Shown piece after piece: positions 44,920-51,885 of a DNA stretch of 54,549 bases. The stretch is from Candidatus Rokubacteria bacterium GWA2_70_23 (GTDB lineage Bacteria > Methylomirabilota > Methylomirabilia > Rokubacteriales > CSP1-6). The stretch is from contig MGBT01000205.1 in assembly GCA_001788395.1 (NCBI GenBank), forward strand, positions 1 to 54,549, written 5' to 3'. Below the pieces are notes generated by a model. It did not search any database. It was not told the DNA's origin and saw only the letters and a list, made by a program, of their open reading frames with translations. The stretch's first letter is position 1. Every line of letters begins with the position of its first letter. A program made the position numbers and the translations under genes.

Positions 44920-45255
44920 ACGTGACTTGCCCTGCATTGCGGTTCGGCCTCTTCGGGCCTCCGGCCCTCATCGGGGGGGCGTGATGCGCCTTGCCGCCTC
45001 GCTTGGTCCGGTCGCGGTGCTGTGCTGCTCGCGGCCTCGCTCCGGGGATTCCCATGTCCGCTCGGCGCGGCGCGCTTCGCGCTTCCTGATCCGTCTGGCT
45101 CGGCTCGCCTCCGGCTGCGCCTCGCCCTTCAGATCCGCTGAGTGAGGTGTTTGCGGTGAGTGGGCGGTGGCGGCTGGCGGTCGGCCGTTCGATCTGCTCT
45201 TGGCTGGGCCAGGCGCAGGGGAGGCCGGCGGCGGTGTTGGTGCGGGACGGCGCTC
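44920..45255. other. Repeat-rich intergenic stretch before VapBC
   Basis: GC-rich, with CGGCCTC/GCCTCCGG-type low-complexity sequence and a copy of the GCTCGCCTCCGGCTGCG repeat (about 45101-45130). Short frames exist on both strands but none resembles a protein family. Confidence 0.4.
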
Positions 45256-45285
45256 TTGACTGGGTGTCCATGCAGGGAGCATATT
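45256..45285 (+). promoter_or_regulatory. Candidate promoter for VapBC
   Basis: TTGACT (45256-45261), 18-bp spacer and CATATT (45280-45285), about 40 bases before the VapB start, in a locally AT-rich pocket. GACAGGAGG provides the ribosome-binding site. The hexamers are fair matches; an operator for VapBC autorepression would be expected just downstream. Confidence 0.4.
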
Positions 45286-45324
45286 TGAGGCATCTAGAGT
45301 GGATATCCTGACAGGAGGCCCACG

Positions 45325-45552
45325 ATGGCGAAGATGAACGTGTCCCTCGACCCGGACGTGCGGGCGGAGCTGAATCGGCTCATCCCCGCTCGCCAGCGAA
45401 GCCGCGTGGTCAACGAGGCGCTGCGCCGCGAGCTGCTCCGTCTGAAGCGTGAGGAGGCGGCGGCACGCCTGCGGCGGCTCCGAGGCACCGCGGCGACCCT
45501 GACCGCAGATGAGATCATCGCGGCGGTGCGGAGCGACCGGTGGCGGGCATGA
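45325..45552 (+). CDS. vapB: VapB-like ribbon-helix-helix antitoxin
   Basis: A 75-residue antitoxin. The N-terminal strand-helix-helix (MAKMNVSLDPDVRAELNRLI, then RQRSRVVNEALRREL) is the DNA-binding part, and the C-terminus (TADEIIAAVRSDRW) is the toxin-wrapping tail. The ATG follows GACAGGAGG. Its stop overlaps the PIN-domain gene ATG (ATGA). It should neutralise that toxin and repress its own promoter. Confidence 0.85.
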   Translation: MAKMNVSLDPDVRAELNRLIPARQRSRVVNEALRRELLRLKREEAAARLRRLRGTAATLTADEIIAAVRSDRWRA

Positions 45553-45995
45553 CGGTCGTCGTGCCCGACGCGTCTGTCGTCCTCAAGTGGGTGCTCCAGC
45601 GGGACGATGAGACGGATTCCGCCACGGCGCTGCGACTGCTGGACGAGTACCTGGCCGAACGCGTTCTCATCCGGCTCCCGAGCCTCTGGCGGTACGAGGT
45701 CGGGAACATCCTCGGCCTCAAGCGGCCGGACATCGCCGGTGAGGCGATGGAGGCACTGCTGGGCTACGAGTTCCCCGAAGAAGCCCTCGACAGGGCGTAC
45801 TGTCTGGCCGTCCTGGACTTCATGAAAGACATGGCGGGGGTCTCGTTCTACGACGTCTCGTACCATGTGCTCGCGATCAGGACGGGGGGCGTGTACGTGA
45901 CGGCGGACGATGCCTATGTCGAGCGAGCGAGCCGCCGGCGCAACGTGGTCCGCCTTGCCGACTGGCCCGCGGCGCGGCGGCGGCCCCGCTCTTGA
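45549..45995 (+). CDS. vapC: VapC-like PIN-domain ribonuclease toxin
   Basis: A 148-residue PIN-domain protein. The acidic residues are present: Asp7 in VVPDASVVLKW, Glu50 in LWRYEVGNIL, Asp102 in SFYDVSYHVLA and Asp120/121 in VTADDAYVERA. The family cleaves tRNA or rRNA when freed from the antitoxin. The ATG at 45549 overlaps vapB's stop; a GTG nine bases earlier is a weaker choice. The last residues are basic. Confidence 0.9.
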   Translation: MTVVVPDASVVLKWVLQRDDETDSATALRLLDEYLAERVLIRLPSLWRYEVGNILGLKRPDIAGEAMEALLGYEFPEEALDRAYCLAVLDFMKDMAGVSFYDVSYHVLAIRTGGVYVTADDAYVERASRRRNVVRLADWPAARRRPRS

Positions 45996-46017
45996 GCGAA
46001 ATTCTCGATGCGGTGGG

Positions 46018-46830
46018 CTATGTTCTCGTGCCGAGGGTCACGAGGTAGTCGCGGGGCATCGCCACACCGAGGTCGCTCTTGAAGCCCGCGTGGTAGGCGA
46101 TGAAATCGCGCTCGAGGCTCTCGCGCCGCTCCGCATCGAGGCTCGCCGCCAGCGACTTGGTCGGCCCATAGCCCTGGACGAAGAGCTCCCAGACGGCCTC
46201 GGCGCTCGGCTCGCGCAGCACCGTGGTACCCGTCTCGAAGCGCAGATCGAAGGCCGCCCCCAGGAGCGCCGTCACGCGCTCCGGCCGGCCCCACTCGAAG
46301 GGCGAGGGGGGCGGGGATGGGGGCGGCGGGGGCATGAACGGCCGCATGACCTTGAAGAGCCCGGCGATGGTGCCGTCGGGGGGCCAGGTGGTGAGCCCGA
46401 TGCGGCCGCCCGTCCTGCACACGCGCGCCAGCTCGGCCGCGACGGCCTCGGGATTGCTCGCGAACATCACGCCGCAGGTGGAGATGACGGCGTCGAAGCT
46501 CTGGTCGTCGAAGGGGAGCTTCTCGGCGTCGCCCACGCGGAAGTCGATGGCGAGCCGGTGCTCGGCGGCGAGCGCCTGAGCGGCCGCGATGAGATCGGGG
46601 CCGAGGTCCACGCCGATGACCGTGGCGTCTCGGGTCGCGACCCGGCGCGCCGTCCAGCCGGTGCCGGTGGCCACGTCGAGGACGCGCTCGCCTCTGCGCG
46701 GGGCGAGGCGGTGGACGCAGTGCTCGATGGAATCGGCGATGGAGTGGCTGATCCGGTCGTAGTGCTGGCCGCCGGAGTTCCAGGTGGCGGCAGCCTTGGT
46801 GTTGTGGGGTAGGACGGCGTCGGGGGTCAT
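46018..46830 (-). CDS. Class I SAM-dependent methyltransferase
   Basis: A 270-residue Rossmann-fold methyltransferase. Motif I is VLDVATGTGWTARRVA (about residues 50-65), the acidic end of strand 2 is VIGVDLG, and motif with GDAEKLPFDDQSFDAVIST (about residue 100) is the UbiE-like part. A run of prolines (PPPPPSPPPS, about residue 172) is an unusual internal linker. The ATG at 46830 has GGAGGAG four bases upstream; ATG 46842 is an alternative. It is convergent with vapC. Substrate unknown; ubiquinone-type or small-molecule methylation are both possible. Confidence 0.88.
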   Translation of the reverse strand: MTPDAVLPHNTKAAATWNSGGQHYDRISHSIADSIEHCVHRLAPRRGERVLDVATGTGWTARRVATRDATVIGVDLGPDLIAAAQALAAEHRLAIDFRVGDAEKLPFDDQSFDAVISTCGVMFASNPEAVAAELARVCRTGGRIGLTTWPPDGTIAGLFKVMRPFMPPPPPSPPPSPFEWGRPERVTALLGAAFDLRFETGTTVLREPSAEAVWELFVQGYGPTKSLAASLDAERRESLERDFIAYHAGFKSDLGVAMPRDYLVTLGTRT

Positions 46831-46944
46831 GGGCTCCTCCATGGGGATCAAGAAGATGGGGCAAAAAGACTATGGTCCTCGTGTGAGGGGGTGTCAATGC
46901 CCATATCCTGGGGTCGATCTGGATTACCCCTCCGTATCTTGTGC

Positions 46945-46973
46945 TTGCTGATACTCAACAGGTGATGTGTAAT
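46945..46973 (+). promoter_or_regulatory. Sigma70-like promoter for imuA
   Basis: TTGCTG (46945-46950), 17-bp spacer, TGTAAT (46968-46973), about 33 bases before the imuA ATG. No GAAC...GTTC LexA-type box was found nearby, although homologous cassettes are usually under SOS control; another LexA recognition sequence may apply. Confidence 0.5.
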
Positions 46974-47005
46974 ATCGGGCACTCGGCAGCGCAGAGCGAC
47001 GCTCC

Positions 47006-47638
47006 ATGGCCATTCCGACCGAATCCTTGCCTCCGCCAGGGCGAGGTTCCACGGAGATCGACTTTCTGCTGGGCGCCTTCCCCCGAGGGCAGCTCAGCGA
47101 GATCGTCGGCTCCTGGTCCTCGGGTGGCGAGAGCCTGCTCCTGGCCTTGCTCGCGCGCGCCACGGCCGGGGGACGGCTCGCGGCCCTCGTGGATGGGGCC
47201 GATGCCTTCGATCCGACGGTAGCCGCGGCGGCCGGAGCGGATCTCTCCTCGCTCCTCTGGGTGCGCTGCGGGGGAGAGATCACTCTGGCGCTGCGCGCGG
47301 CCGACCTCCTGGCGCGCTGTCCGGGATTCGCCGTGGTGGCTCTCGATCTCGGCGAGAGGGTCCTGACTCGACGGCAGCCCGTTCCTCCCGCCGCATGGCG
47401 GCGGCTTCAGCGCGCGGTGGAGGGGAGCGGGGCGGCGCTTGTCCTCCGCGTTCCTCGCCATGTCGCGGGCGCCGCCGCCGCCCTCGTGCTCGAAGCAGAG
47501 CGCGGGCGAGCGCACTGGGTCGGATCGCCGCGCCCCACGCGGCTCGACGGCCTCCTCTCGCGAGTCCGTGTGCTTCGCTCCCGCGCGCCTGCTCCACTCC
47601 AGGCAGAGGGGGTGTGGACTCTCTCATGGCAGCTATGA
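47006..47638 (+). CDS. imuA: ImuA-like RecA-fold mutasome protein
   Basis: A 210-residue RecA-related protein. The FLLGAFPRGQLSEIVGSWSSG opening matches ImuA/SulA-like proteins, with a degenerate Walker A GSWSSGGESL (about residues 35-44) and a Walker B-like FAVVALDLGE. ImuA bridges RecA and the ImuB-DnaE2 translesion complex. The C-terminus is closed by ATGA overlap with imuB. Position before imuB and dnaE2 supports the call. Confidence 0.85.
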   Translation: MAIPTESLPPPGRGSTEIDFLLGAFPRGQLSEIVGSWSSGGESLLLALLARATAGGRLAALVDGADAFDPTVAAAAGADLSSLLWVRCGGEITLALRAADLLARCPGFAVVALDLGERVLTRRQPVPPAAWRRLQRAVEGSGAALVLRVPRHVAGAAAALVLEAERGRAHWVGSPRPTRLDGLLSRVRVLRSRAPAPLQAEGVWTLSWQL

Positions 47639-48960
47639 GGCGGATCGGCTGTCTCCTGGCCCGCGAGGAGGCGTTTCCGATCGAGGAGGCGAAGCAGCGC
47701 GCCCTGCTCGAGGTGGCGCTGGCCCACTCGCCCCGGGTGGAGAGCGTGGGGGCGGGGCTCGCCTATCTCGACGTCACCGGCCTGCGGGGGCTGTTCGGCG
47801 AGGAGCCTGAGATCGGCCAGCGCCTCTGCCGGGCCGCTGCCGACCGGGGGCTCGCCGTGCGAGTCGGCATCGCCGGCAGCCGGGCCAGCGCCATTTTCGC
47901 GGCGCGCTGGGGAGACGGCGTCGCGATCGTCCCTCCGGGAGACGAGGCCGCGTATCTCGCTCCCGCCCCGTGTTCGCTCCTCGATCTCTCGCCGGAGATG
48001 GCGCGGCTCCTGGACCGCTGGGGGATCCGGACGCTGGGCGAGCTGGCCCGGCTCCCGGCTGCGGCGCTCTTCGAGCGGCTCGGCGCCGACGGCCCGCGGC
48101 TCCAGGCCCTTGCCCGCGGAGAGGACCCACGCCCGCTCTCCCCCTGGGCGCCTCCCCGCGTGCTCGAAGAGCGCGTCGAGGGCGACTGGACGATGGACAC
48201 GATCGAGCCTCTCATTGCGCTGCTGGCCGATCTCGCCGGGCGGGTGTGCGCCCGTCTCGCTCGCGAGGGGCTGTCAGGCGATGCCTTCGAGTGGTCTTGC
48301 CGGCTCGGCGATGGGACATCCCACGACGGGCGATTCGTTCCCGCTGTCCCCACGGCGGATTCCGGCGTCGTCGGGCTCCTGCTCCGCGCGGCCTTCGAGT
48401 CTCGCCCCCCGCAGGCGGCCGTCACCGGCATCGCGCTCCGGGCCCAGCCGGTCCGCGTCCCCCCGGACCAGGAGACGCTCACCGGCTCCTCCCGATCGAG
48501 TCCTCGGGCGCTCGCCGAGACCCTCGCCCGGCTTGCCGCGCTGATGGGGCCGGAGCGCATCGGCGTCCCCGTGCTCCTCGACAGCCATCGTCCCGACGCC
48601 ATGCGGCTGGCGCCGTTCCGCCTCGCCGGCTCTCTCCCCCCGCGAGAGGGGAGAGGCGCCGGGGAACCCTCTCCCGTTGGGGGAGAGGGCAGGGTGAGGG
48701 GGCCGGTGCTGGCCCTCTGCCGGCTTCGACCACCCCGTCCCGCCAAGGTGACGCTCACCGCCGGCCGCCCCGTGCACCTCCGCTCCGATCTCCTCACGGG
48801 AAGCATCGTCGCCAGCGCGGGGCCGTGGCGCGCGTCAGGCGAGTGGTGGTGCGAGCGCCCCTTCTTCCAGGACGAGTGGGACGTGGAACTCGAGGGCGGC
48901 GCGCTTTGCCGGCTCAGCCATGACGGCTCCGCCTGGTTCCTCGCCGGCATCTACGACTGA
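47626..48960 (+). CDS. imuB: ImuB-like Y-family polymerase homologue
   Basis: A 444-residue Y-family-fold protein that serves as hub of the ImuA/ImuB/DnaE2 translesion machinery. It shows RRIGCLLAREEAFPIEEAK, VGAGLAYLDVTGLRGLFG (where active polymerases have acidic DEA.LD), a thumb segment LLDRWGIRTLGELARLPAAALFERLG (helix-hairpin-helix) and GRPVHLRSDLLTGSIVASAGPW near the end. The catalytic acidic residues are missing, as is normal for ImuB. Residues about 336-359 (LPPREGRGAGEPSPVGGEGR) are encoded by two adjacent palindromes, an in-frame intrusion. ATG 47626 was preferred to 47635 for its GAGGGGG site. Confidence 0.88.
   Translation: MAAMRRIGCLLAREEAFPIEEAKQRALLEVALAHSPRVESVGAGLAYLDVTGLRGLFGEEPEIGQRLCRAAADRGLAVRVGIAGSRASAIFAARWGDGVAIVPPGDEAAYLAPAPCSLLDLSPEMARLLDRWGIRTLGELARLPAAALFERLGADGPRLQALARGEDPRPLSPWAPPRVLEERVEGDWTMDTIEPLIALLADLAGRVCARLAREGLSGDAFEWSCRLGDGTSHDGRFVPAVPTADSGVVGLLLRAAFESRPPQAAVTGIALRAQPVRVPPDQETLTGSSRSSPRALAETLARLAALMGPERIGVPVLLDSHRPDAMRLAPFRLAGSLPPREGRGAGEPSPVGGEGRVRGPVLALCRLRPPRPAKVTLTAGRPVHLRSDLLTGSIVASAGPWRASGEWWCERPFFQDEWDVELEGGALCRLSHDGSAWFLAGIYD
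48632..48689. repeat. Two palindromes inside imuB coding sequence
   Basis: Hairpin 1 has arms CTCTCCCC (48632-48639) and GGGGAGAG (48648-48655). Hairpin 2 has arms CCCTCTCCC (48667-48675) and GGGAGAGGG (48681-48689) with loop GTTGG. The second is nearly the same as the element at 24493-24515 and is followed by CAGGGTGAGGG. The segment is translated in frame and sits between two conserved imuB regions. Confidence 0.75.
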
Positions 48961-48995
48961 TGGATGCCGGGCCGACGGACTTGCAGGAGGCCGCG

Positions 48996-49241
48996 TCAGT
49001 CGGAATAGAAGTGTGGCCGCAGGACCTCTTCCGGCACGTATCGGCTCGCCTGGCGAAGGATGGCGCGACACGTGCCGGTGTCCAGCTCGGGATGGGCGGG
49101 CACGGTGAGTGACTGGATCGCGCCGTCGGGGGAGACGCGGCGGAGCTTGACGTGGCTCCCGCGCTGGGAGTGAACGGTGAAGCCGAATCTACCGAGGATC
49201 GCGATGATCTCCGCGCCCGAAAGGCGCCGGAGCTTAGGCAT
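48996..49241 (-). CDS. hicA: HicA-like mRNA-interferase toxin
   Basis: An 81-residue dsRBD-like toxin with LSGAEIIAILGRFGFTVHSQ and the catalytic-His segment RGSHVKLRR (His30), then LTVPAHPELDTGTCRAILRQ. All features of HicA are present. Its start overlaps the hicB stop by 8 bases, an antitoxin-first order. Both genes point against imuA-imuB and lie in the gap before dnaE2. Confidence 0.9.
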   Translation of the reverse strand: MPKLRRLSGAEIIAILGRFGFTVHSQRGSHVKLRRVSPDGAIQSLTVPAHPELDTGTCRAILRQASRYVPEEVLRPHFYSD

Positions 49242-49464
49242 GCGCTGGCAGGAGCTCCATCGTCACGACGACGGTAGGGTTCGGGGCGAGCCCCAGGGAG
49301 GCGAGGTCCTCGTCGGCGAGATGCAGGGCCACGGCTTCCTGGAGGTTCTTCGTGACGTCATCCAGCGTGCTACCCTGAGTGACGACCGGGATCTCGAGGC
49401 ATTCCGCCACGTATCCCGACTGCTCGCCGGGGCGGATCACCGCCTTGATCGTGTGCTGGAGCAT
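49234..49464 (-). CDS. hicB: HicB-like antitoxin
   Basis: A 76-residue antitoxin with the partial RNase H-like fold: YVAECLEIPVVTQGSTLDDV followed by TKNLQEAVALHLADED. The ATG at 49464 has AAGGAGG six bases upstream. A TATACT -10-like hexamer stands at 49493-49488 on the minus strand. It has no evident C-terminal DNA-binding domain, as in short HicB forms. The gene's 5' end lies in the duplicated segment that recurs before dnaE2. Confidence 0.88.
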   Translation of the reverse strand: MLQHTIKAVIRPGEQSGYVAECLEIPVVTQGSTLDDVTKNLQEAVALHLADEDLASLGLAPNPTVVVTMELLPAHA

Positions 49465-49703
49465 CACCGTCCTCCTTGCCGGGTCCCAGTATAGCGCGGG
49501 TCTGATCAATGTACGTGGAGCTGCATGCCCGGAGCGCCTTCAGCTTTCTCGAGGGGGCGGCCCTGCCCGAGGCGCTCGCCGAGCGGGCGGCCCGCCTCGG
49601 GCAGCCGGCGCTGGCGCTCCTGGATCGCGACGGCCTCTATGGCGCGCCCCGCCTCTACCGGGCGGCGATACGGCTCGGGATCACGCCGCTCGTGGGTGCG
49701 GAG
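49450..49703. repeat. Left copy of 254-bp direct repeat
   Basis: This segment runs from the first codons of hicB through the dnaE2 start and 65 dnaE2 codons, and recurs at 51886-52139 without any gap. Eleven differences were counted, all transitions: nine in the first 60 bp and two silent ones in the dnaE2 part. The two copies bracket the methyltransferase module. Confidence 0.92.
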
Positions 49704-49847
49704 TTGGGCGATTCCCTGCCAGTTCTGAAAAAGGAGGTCGCTGAGACTACTCTCCTCACGAAGAAGGCAGGTGTACATCTGGCTTTCGTGATCTCATCAG
49801 GTATGTCCCTATGGTTCCGTCGTAGAATAGTGGCGATACTTTCTTGA
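49509..49847 (+). pseudogene. Truncated dnaE2 5' fragment
   Basis: The first 65 codons repeat the start of dnaE2 (MYVELHARSAFSFLEGAALP to LVGAE) with only silent changes. After 49703 the sequence departs and the frame continues as unrelated LGDSLPVLKKEVAETT to a stop at 49847. It is a stub of the polymerase's PHP domain without function as a polymerase. If translated it would give a 112-residue chimeric protein. Confidence 0.9.
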
Positions 49848-50574
49848 ATGATTCGTTGAGGTACAGCAATCCCTTGCAGCCATACCTTCTCAGAACTCTC
49901 GGAAGTACGACTAAGGTTTTCTCCCGCAACGTGAACACATCTCCGAGAGTCCTAATCTTTCTGCCAGGTCTTATCTTGCCTATTTGCTCGATACCTGACC
50001 AGTCCTCATCCCATTTCTCCACAAGACCTGCCTTTCTCAACATATCATCCCACTCGGAAAGGGTGAACATTCGCCCTCCCAACCTGTATTCGATATCCCT
50101 TCTTGCCCCGTCTGGAACCTCTTTGAGCCATACCGGCGCGTGAAGTACGAGATGGCCTCCCGGCTTCATCACTCTCACCATTTCATTTACGACTCTCTGG
50201 GGGTCTGGAGCCAATCCAACGGGGCCACACTCGCTGACGACAATATCAAATGAATCACGAGTAAACGGCAGGTTTGAGGCATCGGCGATTTTGAATTCAG
50301 TTGAATCGGCAACACCCTCTGCTCTTGCCCTATTTATGGATGCCGTTATCATATCTGCGTTCAGATCCACCCCTGTGATCCTCGCACCGAAGTGCTTCGC
50401 AAAATAGCAAGCAAAAGTTCCGCGACCGCATGCCACCTCAAGGACCTTCTTATCCTTCATATTTACGATCGCGCCAATGCGCTTGGACAAATCAAAGCCA
50501 CCGGGATGCAGCACTTCGATTCCTGCCAACTCACCGGCATCTTCCATTGACGGAGTTCGTCTCTGATGTTCCAT
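49756..50574 (-). CDS. Class I SAM-dependent methyltransferase (low GC)
   Basis: A 272-residue methyltransferase. Motif I is VLEVACGRGTFACYF (about residues 44-58), then ITGVDLNADM, a LPFTRDSFDIVVSECG core and VMKPGGHLVLHAPVW. It is a paralogue of the next gene (shared GxEVLHPGGFDLSKRIG opening and W..DWSG..... segment). Its base composition is about half GC by eye, far below the neighbours, with A/T-ending codons, so it was probably acquired from a different genome. It is last of three genes behind the promoter at 51816-51844. The methyl acceptor is unknown. Confidence 0.9.
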   Translation of the reverse strand: MEHQRRTPSMEDAGELAGIEVLHPGGFDLSKRIGAIVNMKDKKVLEVACGRGTFACYFAKHFGARITGVDLNADMITASINRARAEGVADSTEFKIADASNLPFTRDSFDIVVSECGPVGLAPDPQRVVNEMVRVMKPGGHLVLHAPVWLKEVPDGARRDIEYRLGGRMFTLSEWDDMLRKAGLVEKWDEDWSGIEQIGKIRPGRKIRTLGDVFTLREKTLVVLPRVLRRYGCKGLLYLNESFKKVSPLFYDGTIGTYLMRSRKPDVHLPSS

Positions 50575-50576
50575 CG

Positions 50577-51422
50577 TTATCCTCTTTTAGGCCCAACGTT
50601 CTCGGCAGTGGCGGTGTCCTCCTTCCGCGCCGCGATCAGCACGTATCCGACGAGGCCGCGTCTGAGGTACTCCGCGGCCAGCCGGCGTGTCCGCTGAAGG
50701 TCGAGCAGCGCGCCGATCCCGTGCCGGATGGCGATCCGCGGGAGCAGCGTGAGCTTCTCCCGGGTCGTGAGGAAGCCTGCGGGATCGTCCGGGCTCCAGC
50801 GATGGTCCGGCCTCACCTTCCGGAGATTGTCCGGTCCCGACCAGTCCTCCACCACGACCGGCCGGCATCCCGCCACAAGAAGCATCCGCTGCCACTCGTC
50901 GACCGAGCAGGGCATCGTGCCGAAGCGTCTGGCGGCCTCCTGCCGCTCCTCCACCGGCAGCTCCTTCCGCCAGGTGCTCTCGTGGATCACCACCCAACCG
51001 CCCGGCTTGGCGACCCGCGCCATCTCCAGGAGCACGCCAGCCGGGTCGCCGATCGCGGTCAGCCCGACTGCGCACTCGTTCACCACCACGTCGAACTCGC
51101 CGGCCCCGAAGGGGAGCGCCCGCGCGTCGCCCACCCTGAACTCGACTTGGTCGCCGAGTCCCTGCCTGGCCGCCCGGGTCCTCGCCAGGGAGACGAATCG
51201 CTCGTTGATGTCGATTCCCGTGACCCGGCAGCCGAGCTCCGCCGCGTACGTGCAGGCGAACAGGCCCTTGCCGCTGGAGACGTCCAGGACGCGGTGGGAT
51301 GGATCGATCCGCAAGACCTCGCCGATCCTCCGGGTGAGATCGAGCCCGCCGGGATGCAGTGTCTCGACCCCGCTCATCTCGATGACATCTTCGATCGAGA
51401 CGGTCGTCCGCGCGCGCTTCAT
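50577..51422 (-). CDS. Class I SAM-dependent methyltransferase (high GC paralogue)
   Basis: A 281-residue methyltransferase with motif I VLDVSSGKGLFACTYA (about residues 44-59), VTGIDINERFV, LPFGAGEFDVVVNECAVGLT and AKPGGWVVIHESTW. Its opening IEDVIEMSGVETLHPGGLDL matches the following gene, and both share the late LLPRIA.R.G...LL segment, so they are members of one family encoded side by side. Its composition is GC-rich like the host genome. The ATG overlaps the AbrB-type gene's stop by ATGA, and the second methyltransferase starts 3 bases downstream of its stop. Confidence 0.9.
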   Translation of the reverse strand: MKRARTTVSIEDVIEMSGVETLHPGGLDLTRRIGEVLRIDPSHRVLDVSSGKGLFACTYAAELGCRVTGIDINERFVSLARTRAARQGLGDQVEFRVGDARALPFGAGEFDVVVNECAVGLTAIGDPAGVLLEMARVAKPGGWVVIHESTWRKELPVEERQEAARRFGTMPCSVDEWQRMLLVAGCRPVVVEDWSGPDNLRKVRPDHRWSPDDPAGFLTTREKLTLLPRIAIRHGIGALLDLQRTRRLAAEYLRRGLVGYVLIAARKEDTATAENVGPKRG

Positions 51423-51700
51423 GCTGTCGTGGCTCCCCGGAGCACCGGCCCGAGCAGGTCGCCGAGCATGGCGGTGAGCTTCTCGGCCTTGAGCAGGAAG
51501 AGGCAGTGGACCTGGCCGTCCCTCTCCCAGCTGACGAGGACCATCTTGTCGCCGGCGCGGATGCCGGCCCGGTCGCGCAGGTCCTTGGGCAGCACCATCT
51601 GGCCGCGATGATCCACGGTCACCATCGACGCTACCCGGCAGCAGCCCGCGCCTGTCCCGGCCGGGACGCGAGGAGCCTCTGCCTTCCGTTTCCGGGTCAT
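51419..51700 (-). CDS. AbrB/SpoVT-fold protein, HgcAB-associated-like
   Basis: A 93-residue protein with a swapped-hairpin AbrB domain (VTVDHRGQMVLPKDLRDRAG, about residues 27-46), preceded by a Cys pair (GCCRV, residues 19-23) and followed by VLVSWERDGQVHCLFLLKAE with a further Cys. This Cys-rich AbrB type matches the protein family named after its place beside hgcA/hgcB in mercury methylators, but no hgcAB genes are seen here. The ATG at 51700 has a strong AAGGAGGGG site. It leads the methyltransferase operon and probably regulates it or senses a metal or metalloid; that is inference. Confidence 0.78.
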   Translation of the reverse strand: MTRKRKAEAPRVPAGTGAGCCRVASMVTVDHRGQMVLPKDLRDRAGIRAGDKMVLVSWERDGQVHCLFLLKAEKLTAMLGDLLGPVLRGATTA

Positions 51701-51815
51701 CTTCCCCTCCTTGCGAGTCTCCCTCCGGGGGAAGACCCGCCTTGCGCCGTCTCTCGACGGGTTGTCGATTGAGATGCAGTGTGATCTGAATGGTGTGGTT
51801 ATTCAGTTAGGTAGG

Positions 51816-51844
51816 ATTATTCAGCATACTCTGCCATGTGTCAA
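51816..51844 (-). promoter_or_regulatory. Strong sigma70-like promoter of the methyltransferase module
   Basis: TTGACA (51844-51839), 17-bp spacer, AATAAT (51821-51816), reading leftward to the AbrB-type gene. Around it are repeated CTGAATAA sequences and, just downstream of the -10 box, an inverted CTGAAT/ATTCAG pair, a plausible operator. The AT-rich pocket stands out in its GC-rich setting and lies next to the right direct repeat. Confidence 0.65.
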
Positions 51845-51885
51845 GCCCCTCGAGCTCGGCGTGGGCCCGATCGCGCGTGGCTGAC

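Noticed and set aside
44927-45145. Small plus-strand frame after the glycosyltransferase
   Set aside because: Low-complexity repeat translation with no family resemblance and no ribosome-binding site.
46840-47005. LexA box before imuA
   Set aside because: No GAAC...GTTC or CTG-N10-CAG type palindrome of convincing quality was seen, so SOS control is not claimed.
49504-49847. Functional short dnaE2-type protein at the left repeat
   Set aside because: It has only 65 polymerase residues, then unrelated sequence; no catalytic region.
49704-51885. hgcA/hgcB genes expected beside the HgcAB-associated-like protein
   Set aside because: Neither a corrinoid protein nor a ferredoxin is encoded here; mercury methylation is not supported.
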